From Bradyrhizobium sp. Ghvi (GTDB taxonomy: Bacteria > Pseudomonadota > Alphaproteobacteria > Rhizobiales > Xanthobacteraceae), in the NCBI RefSeq assembly GCF_900115265.1, contig NZ_FOVU01000011.1, positions 114,242-178,241 on the forward strand: a DNA stretch of 64,000 nt, written 5' to 3'. The translations under genes were made by a program, and so were the position numbers. Positions 47,320-57,894 of this stretch are shown here, one piece after another. The first letter of the stretch is position 1. Each line of letters begins with the position of its first letter. The notes under the pieces are model-generated. The model worked only from the letters and a program-made list of their open reading frames with translations. It did no database searches and was not told the DNA's origin.

Positions 47320-48090
47320 ATGACATCCAACCGGTTCGATCTTCGCGGCAAGGTCGCGATCGTCACAGGAGGCAATGGCGGCATCGGGCTCGGCCTCGCC
47401 CACGGGCTCGCGGATGCCGGCGCCGATATCGCGGTGGTCGGACGCAATGAAGCCAAGTCGACCGCAGCCGTCGCGGACCTTAGGGCACGCGGCGTGAAAG
47501 CGATCTCGGTAACCACCGACGTCACCGACAAGGTGGCGGTCGCTGCCATGATCGACTGCGTCGTCAGCGAGCTCGGCCGCATCGACATCCTGATCAACAA
47601 CGCCGGCATGAGCATCCGCAAGCCGCCGCACGAACTCGAGCTCGACGAGTGGAACAAGGTGATCGACACCAACCTCACCAGCGCCTTCGTCTGCTCGAAG
47701 CTGGCCTATCCGGCGCTGAAGGCGTCCGGCAACGGCAAGGTGATCAATATCGGGTCTATGATGTCGATCTTCGGTGCGAGCTTTGCGACCGCCTATGCCG
47801 CGAGCAAGGGCGGCATCGTCCAGTACACGCGTGCCTGCGCCAACGCCTGGGCGCCCGACAATATCCAGGTCAACGCCATCCTGCCGGGCTGGATCGACAC
47901 CGATCTCACCCGAGGCGCGCGCGAGCAGGTCTCGGGCCTGCACGAGCGCGTGCTGGCACGTACGCCCGCGGGACGCTGGGGCGACATCGACGACTTCGCC
48001 GGCATTGCCGTCTTCCTCGCCTCCTCAGCCTCGAACTTCGTCACGGGCACCGCGATCCCCGTCGATGGCGGGTTCTCGGTGATGGCCTGA
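47320..48090 (+). CDS. SDR-family oxidoreductase, 2-deoxy-D-gluconate/glucose dehydrogenase-like
   Basis: The 256-residue classical short-chain dehydrogenase has TGGNGGIGLGLA, NNAG near residue 94, the catalytic Ser in NIGSMMS, and Y-A-A-S-K near 165. Arg following the beta-2 strand (VVGRNE) suggests NADP use. The general resemblance is to 2-deoxy-D-gluconate 3-dehydrogenase; the actual substrate is unknown. A bidirectional terminator separates it from the convergent barrel gene. Confidence 0.86.
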   Translation: MTSNRFDLRGKVAIVTGGNGGIGLGLAHGLADAGADIAVVGRNEAKSTAAVADLRARGVKAISVTTDVTDKVAVAAMIDCVVSELGRIDILINNAGMSIRKPPHELELDEWNKVIDTNLTSAFVCSKLAYPALKASGNGKVINIGSMMSIFGASFATAYAASKGGIVQYTRACANAWAPDNIQVNAILPGWIDTDLTRGAREQVSGLHERVLARTPAGRWGDIDDFAGIAVFLASSASNFVTGTAIPVDGGFSVMA

Positions 48091-48119
48091 GGCGCAGCCT
48101 CGGCCGCGCGCAAAAAAGA

Positions 48120-48145
48120 AGCCCCGGTGGAAGCCGGGGCTTTTA
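48120..48145. terminator. bidirectional intrinsic terminator
   Basis: An 8-bp stem (48120-48127 with 48134-48141) has a T-run on the plus-strand side and an A-rich stretch on the other, serving both the SDR gene and the convergent barrel gene ending at 48183. Confidence 0.82.
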
Positions 48146-48182
48146 ATCTGGTCGTGATCTTTTCTGATTGGTCGTTTGTTGC

Positions 48183-48950
48183 TCAGTAGCGCGCGATCAC
48201 AGGTGCGTCGAACTTGTAGCTCGCGCGCACGACAGCCCACTGAATGTCGCGCGGCTTGGCGTCAAAGGTGTAGTTGCCCGCGGTGCCGCCGAGCTGATAG
48301 GTCTGGCTGCCGAACGCCGCGTAATTGTATTCGAGACCGACGATCCAGTTGCGGGTGATGCCGTATTCCCAACCGGCGCCCACGGTCCAACCATTGGCCC
48401 AGTGGGTCTGACCACCCGAGCCGGTCACTCCGACCGTGTCGGTCACCGACAGACGGTTGTTCACGCCGGCATAGCCGCCCTTGATGTAGAACAGGTTGTT
48501 CTGCACGGCAAAGCCGGCGCGGCCGACCACCGTTGCGAGCACGTTGGCGCGCCAGCTGAAGACGTTGCCGGCCGGAGCGAACGCGGTGTTCACGACCGTG
48601 CCCTTGTTGTCGAGACCGGAGATCGTCCCTTCCATGCCGAACACGTAGTTGTTGGCCTGCCAATTGTAGCCGATCTGGGCGCCACCCATGACGCCCGAGT
48701 TGCGCTGACGATAGCCCTGGCCCGGCGTCAGATCGCCGAACCTAGCGCCCGTGCCGTTGTTGATGAACTGCTCGTTGGTCCAGGCGCCACCGATGTGGCC
48801 GCCAACATAGAAACCGGTCCAGTTGAAAAGCGGCTCGATATAAGCGGGAGCCTTGGTGTAGGGACGCGCGGCGAGATCGGCGGCGGAAGCAGCGCCGGCC
48901 GAAACCAGAGCAGTCGTGCAGGCAAAGGCAGCAATCAATTTGTTACGCAT
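48183..48950 (-). CDS. outer-membrane beta-barrel protein, Omp25-like (second)
   Basis: The 255-residue protein has a signal peptide ending near GAASA, the A-D-L-A-A-R-P-Y start, N-W-T-G-F-Y-V-G-G-H-I-G-G, G-Y-N-W and a barrel end signal (VIARY). It is of the same family as the gene at 45868 but clearly diverged. GGGG precedes the ATG. It is expected to be monocistronic. Confidence 0.88.
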   Translation of the reverse strand: MRNKLIAAFACTTALVSAGAASAADLAARPYTKAPAYIEPLFNWTGFYVGGHIGGAWTNEQFINNGTGARFGDLTPGQGYRQRNSGVMGGAQIGYNWQANNYVFGMEGTISGLDNKGTVVNTAFAPAGNVFSWRANVLATVVGRAGFAVQNNLFYIKGGYAGVNNRLSVTDTVGVTGSGGQTHWANGWTVGAGWEYGITRNWIVGLEYNYAAFGSQTYQLGGTAGNYTFDAKPRDIQWAVVRASYKFDAPVIARY

Positions 48951-49127
48951 GGTACACCCCGTGTCCTTGATGGGCGCACGCTCACACGCAGTTCTTACTC
49001 AAATTTGAATCAAGAAAGTTAAGGCGCGGGATTGCCCCCTGGTGGCCCTTGAATCGTTTATGCTGTTGCACCTGCGCAACGCTAAAGGAGCAGCTTAACC
49101 CGACGTTATCCCTACCGAATCCCCGCG

Positions 49128-50384
49128 CTAGGATTGCCGCGCGGCGGTCGAATGCACGTGCTCGGGCCGGACACCGATCGCGATGAAGCGCGCCGGGATG
49201 CTCTGAAGCCATGGCAGGGCGGTGATCAGGCGCACGATCAGCGGCACCTTGAGCGGCCGATCGCCGCCCTTCAGCGCGCCGCTGATGATGTTGTTCTGCA
49301 CGACGACCTGCATCGCTTGCGTCATCTTCACCGGGAACGCGCGGCGCCGCCTGATGGCATCGAGCTCATCCTCGGTTGGACAGCCGCGTGTCAATTTGTC
49401 CGCAAGCAGGTTTGCGGTCGCGACCGCATCCTGAACGGCCAGATTGACGCCGACGCCGCCGACCGGCGACATCGCATGCGCGGCATCGCCGATGCAGAGG
49501 AGTCCGGGTCGCGTCCAACGCTTCAAGCGATTGATCGCGACCGTCAGCAATTTGACGTCGTCAAAACTCTTCACATCGGCGACGCCGTGCTTGAGGATCG
49601 GCGCCATGCGCACGACGTCGTCGAGCAGCGCCTGTAGTCCCCTCGCCTTCACCGCATCGTACTGTCCCTTGGCGATGACATAGGCGCATTGCCAATAGTC
49701 GCCGCGATCGAAGGTGACCATCATCTTGCCGGGCTCGACACGTGCGAACAAATTCTCGGTCTCGCCAGGCGTTCGCCCCACCCGGAACCACAGCACGTCC
49801 ATCGGCGCGCCGATCTCCTCCACGCTGAACCCCGCGCGCTCGCGCACCGTCGAATGCCGGCCGTCACAAGCGATGGTGAGATCGGCCTCGATGTCGACAA
49901 TGCCGTCGCCCGTCTTGGCGCGTACGCCGGCGATGATCTCGCCGTGGCGGATCAGGTCGACCGCCTCCGTGTTCATCAGCACCTTGAGCGAGGCGAAGCG
50001 CTTGCCGGCCTCGCGCAAGAAATTCAGAAAGTCCCATTGCGGCATGAAGGCGATGAACGGGTACTTCGTATGCAGCCGGCTAAGGTCGGCGATCCGCACC
50101 CTGGTTCCGCCGATCAGGCCGTCCATCGTCTGCAGGCGCTGATGCGGCAGTTTGAGGAAGCCGTCGATCAGGCCGAGCTCGTCCATCACCTGCAGCGTCG
50201 AGGGATGCACGGTGTCGCCGCGAAAGTCGCGGAAGAAATCGGCGTGCTTCTCCAGCACCAAGACATCGATGCCGGCGCGTCCCAGGAGATAGCCGAGCAT
50301 CATGCCCGCAGGTCCCCCGCCAACGATGCAGCAGCGGACTTTCATGGAACGTAAGGGGGATTGTGGAGGCGTGGCTGCGTCCAT
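49128..50384 (-). CDS. FAD-dependent monooxygenase (UbiH/PHBH-like)
   Basis: The 418-residue flavoprotein has the dinucleotide motif CCIVGGGPAGMMLGYLLGRAG near the N-terminus (here quoted within one segment), the DG motif ACDGRHSTVRERAG near residue 175, and GDAAHAMSPVGGVGVNLAVQD near 300. Family members hydroxylate aromatic rings or ubiquinone precursors. The substrate is unknown. The ATG at 50384 has AGGA 9 nt upstream; a later ATG at 50345 lacks a ribosome site. Confidence 0.85.
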   Translation of the reverse strand: MDAATPPQSPLRSMKVRCCIVGGGPAGMMLGYLLGRAGIDVLVLEKHADFFRDFRGDTVHPSTLQVMDELGLIDGFLKLPHQRLQTMDGLIGGTRVRIADLSRLHTKYPFIAFMPQWDFLNFLREAGKRFASLKVLMNTEAVDLIRHGEIIAGVRAKTGDGIVDIEADLTIACDGRHSTVRERAGFSVEEIGAPMDVLWFRVGRTPGETENLFARVEPGKMMVTFDRGDYWQCAYVIAKGQYDAVKARGLQALLDDVVRMAPILKHGVADVKSFDDVKLLTVAINRLKRWTRPGLLCIGDAAHAMSPVGGVGVNLAVQDAVATANLLADKLTRGCPTEDELDAIRRRRAFPVKMTQAMQVVVQNNIISGALKGGDRPLKVPLIVRLITALPWLQSIPARFIAIGVRPEHVHSTAARQS

Positions 50385-50468
50385 GATCCGGATTCCTGGC
50401 ATTTCGATCCAACGTGGGATTGTAACGCCCGTCCACGCCAAAGGCTCAATGCGATCGGGAGGAACCGC

Positions 50469-51989
50469 TCAATTATTGCTGCGGTTGGCCGTGCGGAAGC
50501 TCTTGACCTCCGACACGCTGCCGTCGCGATACGTCAATTCGACGGACATGAACTGCGTCGCGGGTGGCAGCTTCTCGTAGAGCAGCATACCGGCCGAGAT
50601 CGCCGTCGGATCCCTGAGATCGCAAGGCGGCATCTTCAGCACCTTGTCCGGCACCGCCGTGTCAATGCCGATCCGCACCTCGCGGATCGCGCAACGATAC
50701 GAGACGAGATGCGTGTAATAGACCAGTAGTCCGTTGAACTGACGGAACGACAGCCAGCTCGTGGCCGTCATGTCGAGGATCTTGCGCTGATCGCGGATCA
50801 ACGCGGCTTCGGGATCGAACTTGATCGGGAACGGGCCCTGCATATCGCCGGAAGCATCGACGTAACGAACCTCGATGGTGCCGGCCTGCGCATCCGGCGG
50901 CAGCTCGATCGACGGGTTCGGCAGCCGCTTGCGGGTGCGCGGATCGAGCGTGTCGATGAAACCGGTCTCGCGGAAGTCGCCGTGACCGGCCATGCGCCAG
51001 GAAATGCCGATGGTGGGATCGGCGAAGGAGAACGTCACGCTCCAGCCGCCATTGTGGCGCGAGAAGCTCGCGATCGGTGCGTTGGTGGTCTCCTCCCGCG
51101 GCACGCGCGGCACCGAGACCGGCGGTAGCGCCGCGACTTTCTGCGGCGGCGGATCGGCCGGTCTCGCTGCGGCGGCTACGTCCTTGGCGGCACCGCTGAG
51201 GAAGACATCATCGACCATCTGATCGAAATAAACCGGCACCTGCTTGTGCTTGACGGTGTCGGCCATCTCGCTGACGAGGCGGCGCGTGTGCTGTGCGACC
51301 TGCACGAGGTTTTCGCCGGGCTGCAGCAGCTCCTTGGCGAAGGTGCGGGTGAACACGGAATTAGGGTTGGAATCGTCGTTGGAGAGACGGTCGAGCGCGG
51401 TCTGGCGCGGGCCGGCCGAGAACACCGAGAATACGCCCTCGGGCAGCTGCGTCATCGGCGCAAGCCCGCCGCCACCGGCCACCGCGCGCGTGCCTGATCG
51501 TTCGAACGGATTGTTGCGGCAGGCGTCGAACACCAGGATCGAGGTGCGTGCCTTCTTGTTCTGGAGACGCTCCACCACGCGATCCGCCAGAATGGAGGCA
51601 TCGCGCACCAGCTCCTCCTGGCCTTCGGTCGCCGCCGGCACGTCCGTCGGCAGCAGATAGTTCTGCCCCGCGATTTCGAAGCCGTGGCCGGCATAGAAGA
51701 AGAAGGCGGTGTCGCCGGGCTCGATCGCCCGGTCGAAGGCGAGCAGCGTCTCGGTGAATTGCTGACGGTTCTGGTTCTCAGCCACCATCACCTGGAAGCC
51801 GAGCTGTTTCAGCGTATCGCCCATGGTGCGGGCGTCGTTGACGGCCTTCAGGAGCTTTGGAACGTTCTTGTAGTCATTGTTGCCGACGACGAGCGCGACG
51901 CGCTTTTCGGCATGGGCCATGCCTGCGAAACCGCTGAGGCTCGCCGCCAGGCCAAGCGCTGCCAGAGTCCTCAAAAACCGCCGCGTCAT
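50469..51989 (-). CDS. secreted caspase-family (C14, metacaspase-like) protein
   Basis: The 506-residue protein has a signal peptide (residues 1-27) and a caspase-like p20 domain (about 29-250). The catalytic His lies in FYAGHGFEI near residue 102 and the Cys in VFDACRNNPF near 155, both intact. The C-terminal half is a different, beta-rich region of unknown fold. Such proteins are known in rhizobia, usually exported; the substrate is unknown. AAGGGGAA precedes the ATG. It lies upstream of the FAD monooxygenase on the same strand. Confidence 0.85.
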   Translation of the reverse strand: MTRRFLRTLAALGLAASLSGFAGMAHAEKRVALVVGNNDYKNVPKLLKAVNDARTMGDTLKQLGFQVMVAENQNRQQFTETLLAFDRAIEPGDTAFFFYAGHGFEIAGQNYLLPTDVPAATEGQEELVRDASILADRVVERLQNKKARTSILVFDACRNNPFERSGTRAVAGGGGLAPMTQLPEGVFSVFSAGPRQTALDRLSNDDSNPNSVFTRTFAKELLQPGENLVQVAQHTRRLVSEMADTVKHKQVPVYFDQMVDDVFLSGAAKDVAAAARPADPPPQKVAALPPVSVPRVPREETTNAPIASFSRHNGGWSVTFSFADPTIGISWRMAGHGDFRETGFIDTLDPRTRKRLPNPSIELPPDAQAGTIEVRYVDASGDMQGPFPIKFDPEAALIRDQRKILDMTATSWLSFRQFNGLLVYYTHLVSYRCAIREVRIGIDTAVPDKVLKMPPCDLRDPTAISAGMLLYEKLPPATQFMSVELTYRDGSVSEVKSFRTANRSNN

Positions 51990-52179
51990 CGTGACATTCC
52001 CCTTCCGAACGGCTCCCCCCGCAGCCCCAGCGGAACCCTACGCCGTTGATGTGATAGTCGGTCCAATCGCATCGAGGGTTCAACCGCCCGGAGCTTGTCC
52101 ATTCACCATCTCGCCTATGGCAGATTCCCGCGGAATCTGCTCATTCTGAGGGGCATTGTATTGGGGACGAGGGGCCGCC

Positions 52180-53142
52180 GTGTATCGCTGGTGCACCGAC
52201 GAGGTCGAGCCACACGAACGCTTCGATTATTGGCGCGAGGTCCGCGCCAAAGGGTTGTTCGGGGTTACGGCGGAACTCGATCGCGAACGGCGCGGCGACT
52301 TCCATGGTGAGTTCTCGCTGAGCCAGGTCGGTGGCGGCGGATTGGTCGAGCTGAAGGCTTCGCCATACGCGGTGGAACGGAGCCAGGCCGACATCGGCCG
52401 CGCGCCGGGTGACAGCATCTGCGTCTACCAACAGCTCGGCGGCGGTGGCTGGTTCGGCGGCATGCGCTCCAGCGATTTCGCGATCGCCAATGGCAGCTTC
52501 GCCACCAGCCATACCGACCTGCCCTACCGCACCAGACCGCTGGGCGCTGCCGGCTTTCACCTGCGGATCCTGAAGATTCCCGTCCACGGCCTCGCGACCC
52601 AGGACAGGCGCATGCGGGAGCTTGCGCCAAAACCTTTCAACGATCCCGCTCTACACGCCCTGCTCGATGCCTGCTTCGCCGATCTCGGCGAGGCGGCTGC
52701 GAACGAAGCCTCTCCCGACTCCGGGCCGCTGGTGCAGGCGTTGGGTCATCTGGCGTTGATCGAGCGCGGTATCGTCAGGCCGGGCAGCCGGCGCGGACAG
52801 GCCGCGCTCCGGACGGCCCGCCTGTCGCTGGCGCGGCGCCTGATCGCGCGCCATTTGCAGGACGCCGATCTGGCGCCGTCGCGGGTGGCCGATCTGCTCG
52901 GCGTCTCGGTGCGGCACTTGCACATGCTGTTCGAGGCGGCCGACCGCAGCTTCTCCCAGACCGTGACCGAGGAGCGGCTGAAGCGAAGCCGCCTCTTGAT
53001 GCGCGAAGCACCGGACCGGCGGATCGCCGATATCGCCGCCGCCTGCGGCTTCGAGAGCCTGGCGACGTATTACCGGGTCTTCAACGCCGCCTATGGCATG
53101 GCGCCCGGCGATTTTCGGGCCAAGGCCGCAGGATCGCGTTAA
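52180..53142 (+). CDS. AraC-family transcriptional regulator
   Basis: The 320-residue regulator has an N-terminal AraC_binding_2-type domain starting at R-W-C-T-D-E-V and a C-terminal double helix-turn-helix. The latter shows VADLLGVSVRHLHMLFEA near residue 235 and IADIAAACGFESLATYYRVF near 285. The GTG at 52180 has GAGGGG 5 nt upstream; a TTG at 52156 is less likely. It is divergent from the caspase gene, which it may control. Confidence 0.88.
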   Translation: MYRWCTDEVEPHERFDYWREVRAKGLFGVTAELDRERRGDFHGEFSLSQVGGGGLVELKASPYAVERSQADIGRAPGDSICVYQQLGGGGWFGGMRSSDFAIANGSFATSHTDLPYRTRPLGAAGFHLRILKIPVHGLATQDRRMRELAPKPFNDPALHALLDACFADLGEAAANEASPDSGPLVQALGHLALIERGIVRPGSRRGQAALRTARLSLARRLIARHLQDADLAPSRVADLLGVSVRHLHMLFEAADRSFSQTVTEERLKRSRLLMREAPDRRIADIAAACGFESLATYYRVFNAAYGMAPGDFRAKAAGSR

Positions 53143-53197
53143 CCACCCGCCTGGCCGCTTGCTGCCGAAAAGCCAAGCCGCGCCCGTGATTTGAGCA

Positions 53198-53215
53198 AAA
53201 ACCTTAGGGTTTTTA
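53198..53215 (+). terminator. weak AT-rich hairpin with T-run after the AraC gene
   Basis: A 7-bp stem AAAAACC/GGTTTTT with a 4-nt loop lies 55 nt after the stop. Two of seven pairs are GC, so it is a poor terminator. It may be part of the helicase-gene leader. Confidence 0.35.
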
Positions 53216-53424
53216 GGACCTTCCCGCGCCCGCTCCATTGACTTTGGCGGATTCCTCCCTATGTTCCGGGTCGACGCGGCTCAGATCGAAGAGCGATTCC
53301 TGAGCCTTGCGCTTTGTTCGCGTGAGTCAGCACCCCCAGCTTCTTTGAGAGCGCGCCGTTTCGGGGTGGAACGCGACAGCCTTTTTACCTTCGATTCCGA
53401 ACGGCGGTTTCGACCAGAGGCTCA

Positions 53425-54927
<1,503 letters not shown>

Positions 54928-55056
54928 AACCGCGATACACGCTTGAGTTGAACGGCCGAACGTTTACTGACCCTTCATCATCGTCCGTTAGCCTCCGAAC
55001 ATAATTTAAGCATTGCTGCGGTCGATGGGCGCATCGACCGCCGTGGGGTATGTTCA

Positions 55057-56124
55057 GTGGTCAAAGTGCTCGATGAACACGAACGCACGATGGCGTTCGC
55101 CGAGGTGGCGCTCGGTCAGATCCGGTCGCTGAAGCAGACCGCGATTCCCCGCAATTACGAGATCTGGTACGTCTACGCGACCGGCTACAACGCGCCGCTC
55201 AACAAGATCATCAACGAGACGCTCGCACGCAACGGCAGGCTGACCGAAGCCGATCTCGAGCAGATCTACGACACCTATCTCTCCCACATCAAGACGACCG
55301 ACCGTATCGACAAGGTCGGTGCACGCGTCATCGGCGAGATCGACGACGTCATGAGGGTGTTGGGCGAGGCGCTCGGCATGACCGGCACCTACGACGCCAG
55401 CCTGTCGGGCGCGACCGAGCAATTGTCCTCGGCCAGCAGCGGCGAGCAGATCAAGGCGATCGTCGAGACGCTGCTGCGCTCGACCAACGAAATGCGTGAG
55501 GCGAACAAGGCGCTGGAAGACCGGCTGGCGCTGTCGAAGAACGAGATCAGCAATCTCCAACAAAGCCTGGAGGCGATCCGCGCCGAAAGCCTGACCGATC
55601 CGCTGACCGGTCTCGGCAACCGCAAATATTTCGACCGCATGATCGGCATGGCCGTGCAGAGCGCGCTTGCCGGCGGCGAGCCGCTCTCGCTGCTGCTGCT
55701 CGACATCGATCATTTCAAATCGTTCAACGATTCCTACGGCCACCTCACCGGCGATCAGGTGCTGCGGCTGGTCGGACTTTCGCTGAAGCAGACCATCAAG
55801 GGCCAGGACGTCACCGCGCGCTACGGCGGCGAAGAGTTCGCGGTGGTGCTGCCCAACACCGCGCTGCGCCAGGCCCTCACCGTCGCCGACCACATCCGCC
55901 GCGCCGTGATGGCGAAGGAACTGAAGAAGAAGTCTACCGGCGAGATCCTCGGCCGCGTCACCATTTCTGTCGGCGTCTCGATGCTGAAGCAGGGCGACGA
56001 CACCGACGCGCTGATCGAGCGCGCGGATGCCTGCCTCTACGCGGCCAAACGCAACGGCCGCAACCGCGTGATTTGCGAAGTCGATCCGGAGTACGCGGTC
56101 GAGACACATAACCGGGTGGCCTGA
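55057..56124 (+). CDS. cytoplasmic GGDEF diguanylate cyclase
   Basis: The 355-residue protein has no membrane segment. Its N-terminal about 180 residues form a helical region ending in a coiled coil. The GGDEF domain follows, with the active signature GGEEF near residue 270 and DIDHFKSFND near 226, so c-di-GMP synthesis is likely. The inhibitory site is K-G-Q-D instead of RxxD, which may weaken product inhibition. The start is a GTG. Confidence 0.88.
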   Translation: MVKVLDEHERTMAFAEVALGQIRSLKQTAIPRNYEIWYVYATGYNAPLNKIINETLARNGRLTEADLEQIYDTYLSHIKTTDRIDKVGARVIGEIDDVMRVLGEALGMTGTYDASLSGATEQLSSASSGEQIKAIVETLLRSTNEMREANKALEDRLALSKNEISNLQQSLEAIRAESLTDPLTGLGNRKYFDRMIGMAVQSALAGGEPLSLLLLDIDHFKSFNDSYGHLTGDQVLRLVGLSLKQTIKGQDVTARYGGEEFAVVLPNTALRQALTVADHIRRAVMAKELKKKSTGEILGRVTISVGVSMLKQGDDTDALIERADACLYAAKRNGRNRVICEVDPEYAVETHNRVA

Positions 56125-56201
56125 TCTCTCGTCACAAACTAGTTTTTATCTGAAACCTCTCACGATCGAGTCCCGCACTGATCCGGACTCGTTGGCAAGG
56201 A

Positions 56202-57122
56202 TCAGGTCTGACCGAGGAACGCCGAGATCAGAGGATTGACGATCTCGGGTGCATCCTCCAGGCAATAATGGCCAACCCCCGCGAGTCGATGGACGCGCGC
56301 GCCGGGAAAAACCGCCTCGAAGAGCGGCAGGAAATGTGCCGCATGAAGTGTGCGGTCCGCATCGCCCCAGATTGCAAGCGCGGGCTTGCTGCGGACAGCG
56401 CGATCTGCTGCCGTATCGGGGGCCTCGAACCGGTGAGCGCCGGTCGCGAAACCTTTGGCCCAGCCGATCGCCCCGAGACATTCGGCCGGGCTGGCAAAGG
56501 GCGCGCCATAAGCGGCAAGCCAGTCGTCGGTGATGATCGCGTTGTTCTCGAAACCATTCAGCTTCAGCGTGCTCAGGATATTGAAGCCGAGCTGCCCGAG
56601 CACGGTTTCCAGATTGCCTTCAGCTTCGGCCTGCACGATCCAGCGAAACCAGGGTGAAACAGCAGCATTTTCTGTGACACGCGCCAGCAGATCCGCCTGG
56701 CCGAACGGCGTCGGACCATTGGTCGAGACGAACCGACGGATCCGGTCAGGATGCCGCGCGGCCAGTCCCATGCCGACCGGGCCGCCGAAATCGTGCATCA
56801 CGAGTGTGATGCCGGTCAGGCCGAGCGCGAGAACGAACCTTTCCAGATTGTCGATGTGGTCCTGCAGCCAGTAGCTGCGCGCCGCCGGCGTCTGGCTCTT
56901 CCCAAATCCCATGTGGTCAGGAACGATGACACGGTGTGTCGCGCCCAGCACCGGAATCAAATGGCGGAAGAGATAGCCCCAGGTCGGCTCGCCATGCAGG
57001 CACAGCACGACCTCACCATCGCGAGGACCTTCGTCGACGTAATGCATCCGAAAACCCGGGGCATCGGTGAAATGCGGCGCAAAGGCGAAGCTGCCACCGA
57101 ACGTTGCGTTAGATTGGATCAT
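56202..57122 (-). CDS. alpha/beta hydrolase, haloalkane dehalogenase-like
   Basis: The 306-residue protein shows the haloalkane dehalogenase pattern: LHGEPTWGYLFRHLIP with the halide-site Trp near residue 47, the nucleophile Asp in MHDFGGPVG near 113, and the His in GVGHYCLEDAP near 286. It may hydrolyse halogenated alkanes or act as an epoxide hydrolase-like enzyme. GAGGAG precedes the ATG by 3 nt. It is divergent from an HxlR regulator, with tandem direct repeats in between. Confidence 0.85.
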   Translation of the reverse strand: MIQSNATFGGSFAFAPHFTDAPGFRMHYVDEGPRDGEVVLCLHGEPTWGYLFRHLIPVLGATHRVIVPDHMGFGKSQTPAARSYWLQDHIDNLERFVLALGLTGITLVMHDFGGPVGMGLAARHPDRIRRFVSTNGPTPFGQADLLARVTENAAVSPWFRWIVQAEAEGNLETVLGQLGFNILSTLKLNGFENNAIITDDWLAAYGAPFASPAECLGAIGWAKGFATGAHRFEAPDTAADRAVRSKPALAIWGDADRTLHAAHFLPLFEAVFPGARVHRLAGVGHYCLEDAPEIVNPLISAFLGQT

Positions 57123-57139
57123 GGGCTCCTCGACGGAAT

Positions 57140-57198
57140 GCGGTTTCAGATTGCAACCATAACCAAGGCTTAGCGCTTGCGGTTTTAGATTGCAACCA
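57140..57198. promoter_or_regulatory. tandem 20-bp direct repeats, candidate HxlR operators
   Basis: GCGGTTTYAGATTGCAACCA occurs at 57140-57159 and 57179-57198 with one difference and a 39-bp period, between the dehalogenase-like gene and hxlR. The period is just under four helical turns, so both lie on nearly the same DNA face. Binding by the adjacent HxlR protein is inferred. Confidence 0.6.
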
Positions 57199-57258
57199 GT
57201 ATATCGGCACTGGAGCTGCGCCCAATGCGAAGCGCAGAGGAGCGGCGGATCGGTCACG

Positions 57259-57783
57259 ATGGGCAAGAGAGTTAGCCACAAAGACTCGTTGTGCGGCGTC
57301 GCGCGTCCCCTGGATGCGATCGGCGACTGGTGGTCGCTCTTGATCGTGCGCGACGCCTTCGACGGCTCGCGGCGGTTTGGCGAATTTCAGCGGAGCCTCG
57401 GGCTTGCCAAGAACATCCTGTCGGCCCGGCTGCGCAATCTCGTCGCGCACGGCATCATGGACGCCGTCCCCGCGGCGGAAGGAGGCCCCTATCAGGAATA
57501 TGAGCTGACCGAGAAGGGACGCGGGCTCTTTCTGGTTCTGGCTGCGCTCAGGCAGTGGGGTGAGGACTTCTTCTTTGAGCCCGACGAGAGCCACGTGCTG
57601 CTGGTGGACAAGAAATCCGCCCTCCCCGTGCGCCGGCTGGAGTTGCGTGCCCAGGATGGACGCATACTCGGTCCCAGCGACACCGTCATACGACGACCGT
57701 CGAACACCCCGGAGGTGGAAACGCCGAACCGGCAGCCCCCACCTGCAAGACGCAGGGCTTCCAAGTCTCGCGCGCAGAAGTAG
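57259..57783 (+). CDS. HxlR-family transcriptional regulator
   Basis: The 174-residue protein has the HxlR winged helix: CGVARPLDAIGDWWSLLIVRD near residue 12 (in two parts), RRFGEFQRSL, ISARLRNLV-like NILSARLRNLVAHG, and a wing with EYELTEKGRGL. A conserved Cys near residue 11 could sense oxidants or electrophiles. The basic, Pro-rich tail after residue 140 is outside the family core. It is divergent from the dehalogenase-like gene and probably regulates it. Confidence 0.87.
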   Translation: MGKRVSHKDSLCGVARPLDAIGDWWSLLIVRDAFDGSRRFGEFQRSLGLAKNILSARLRNLVAHGIMDAVPAAEGGPYQEYELTEKGRGLFLVLAALRQWGEDFFFEPDESHVLLVDKKSALPVRRLELRAQDGRILGPSDTVIRRPSNTPEVETPNRQPPPARRRASKSRAQK

Positions 57784-57894
57784 AGGCCATGACCGCGACC
57801 TGCAAACCGCAAACCAGCTACGCTTGACAAGCTGATCGGACGAACGACATCTTCATCACCGCCCTCCGGCGCCTGACCGCGAGAATCTGTCGTC

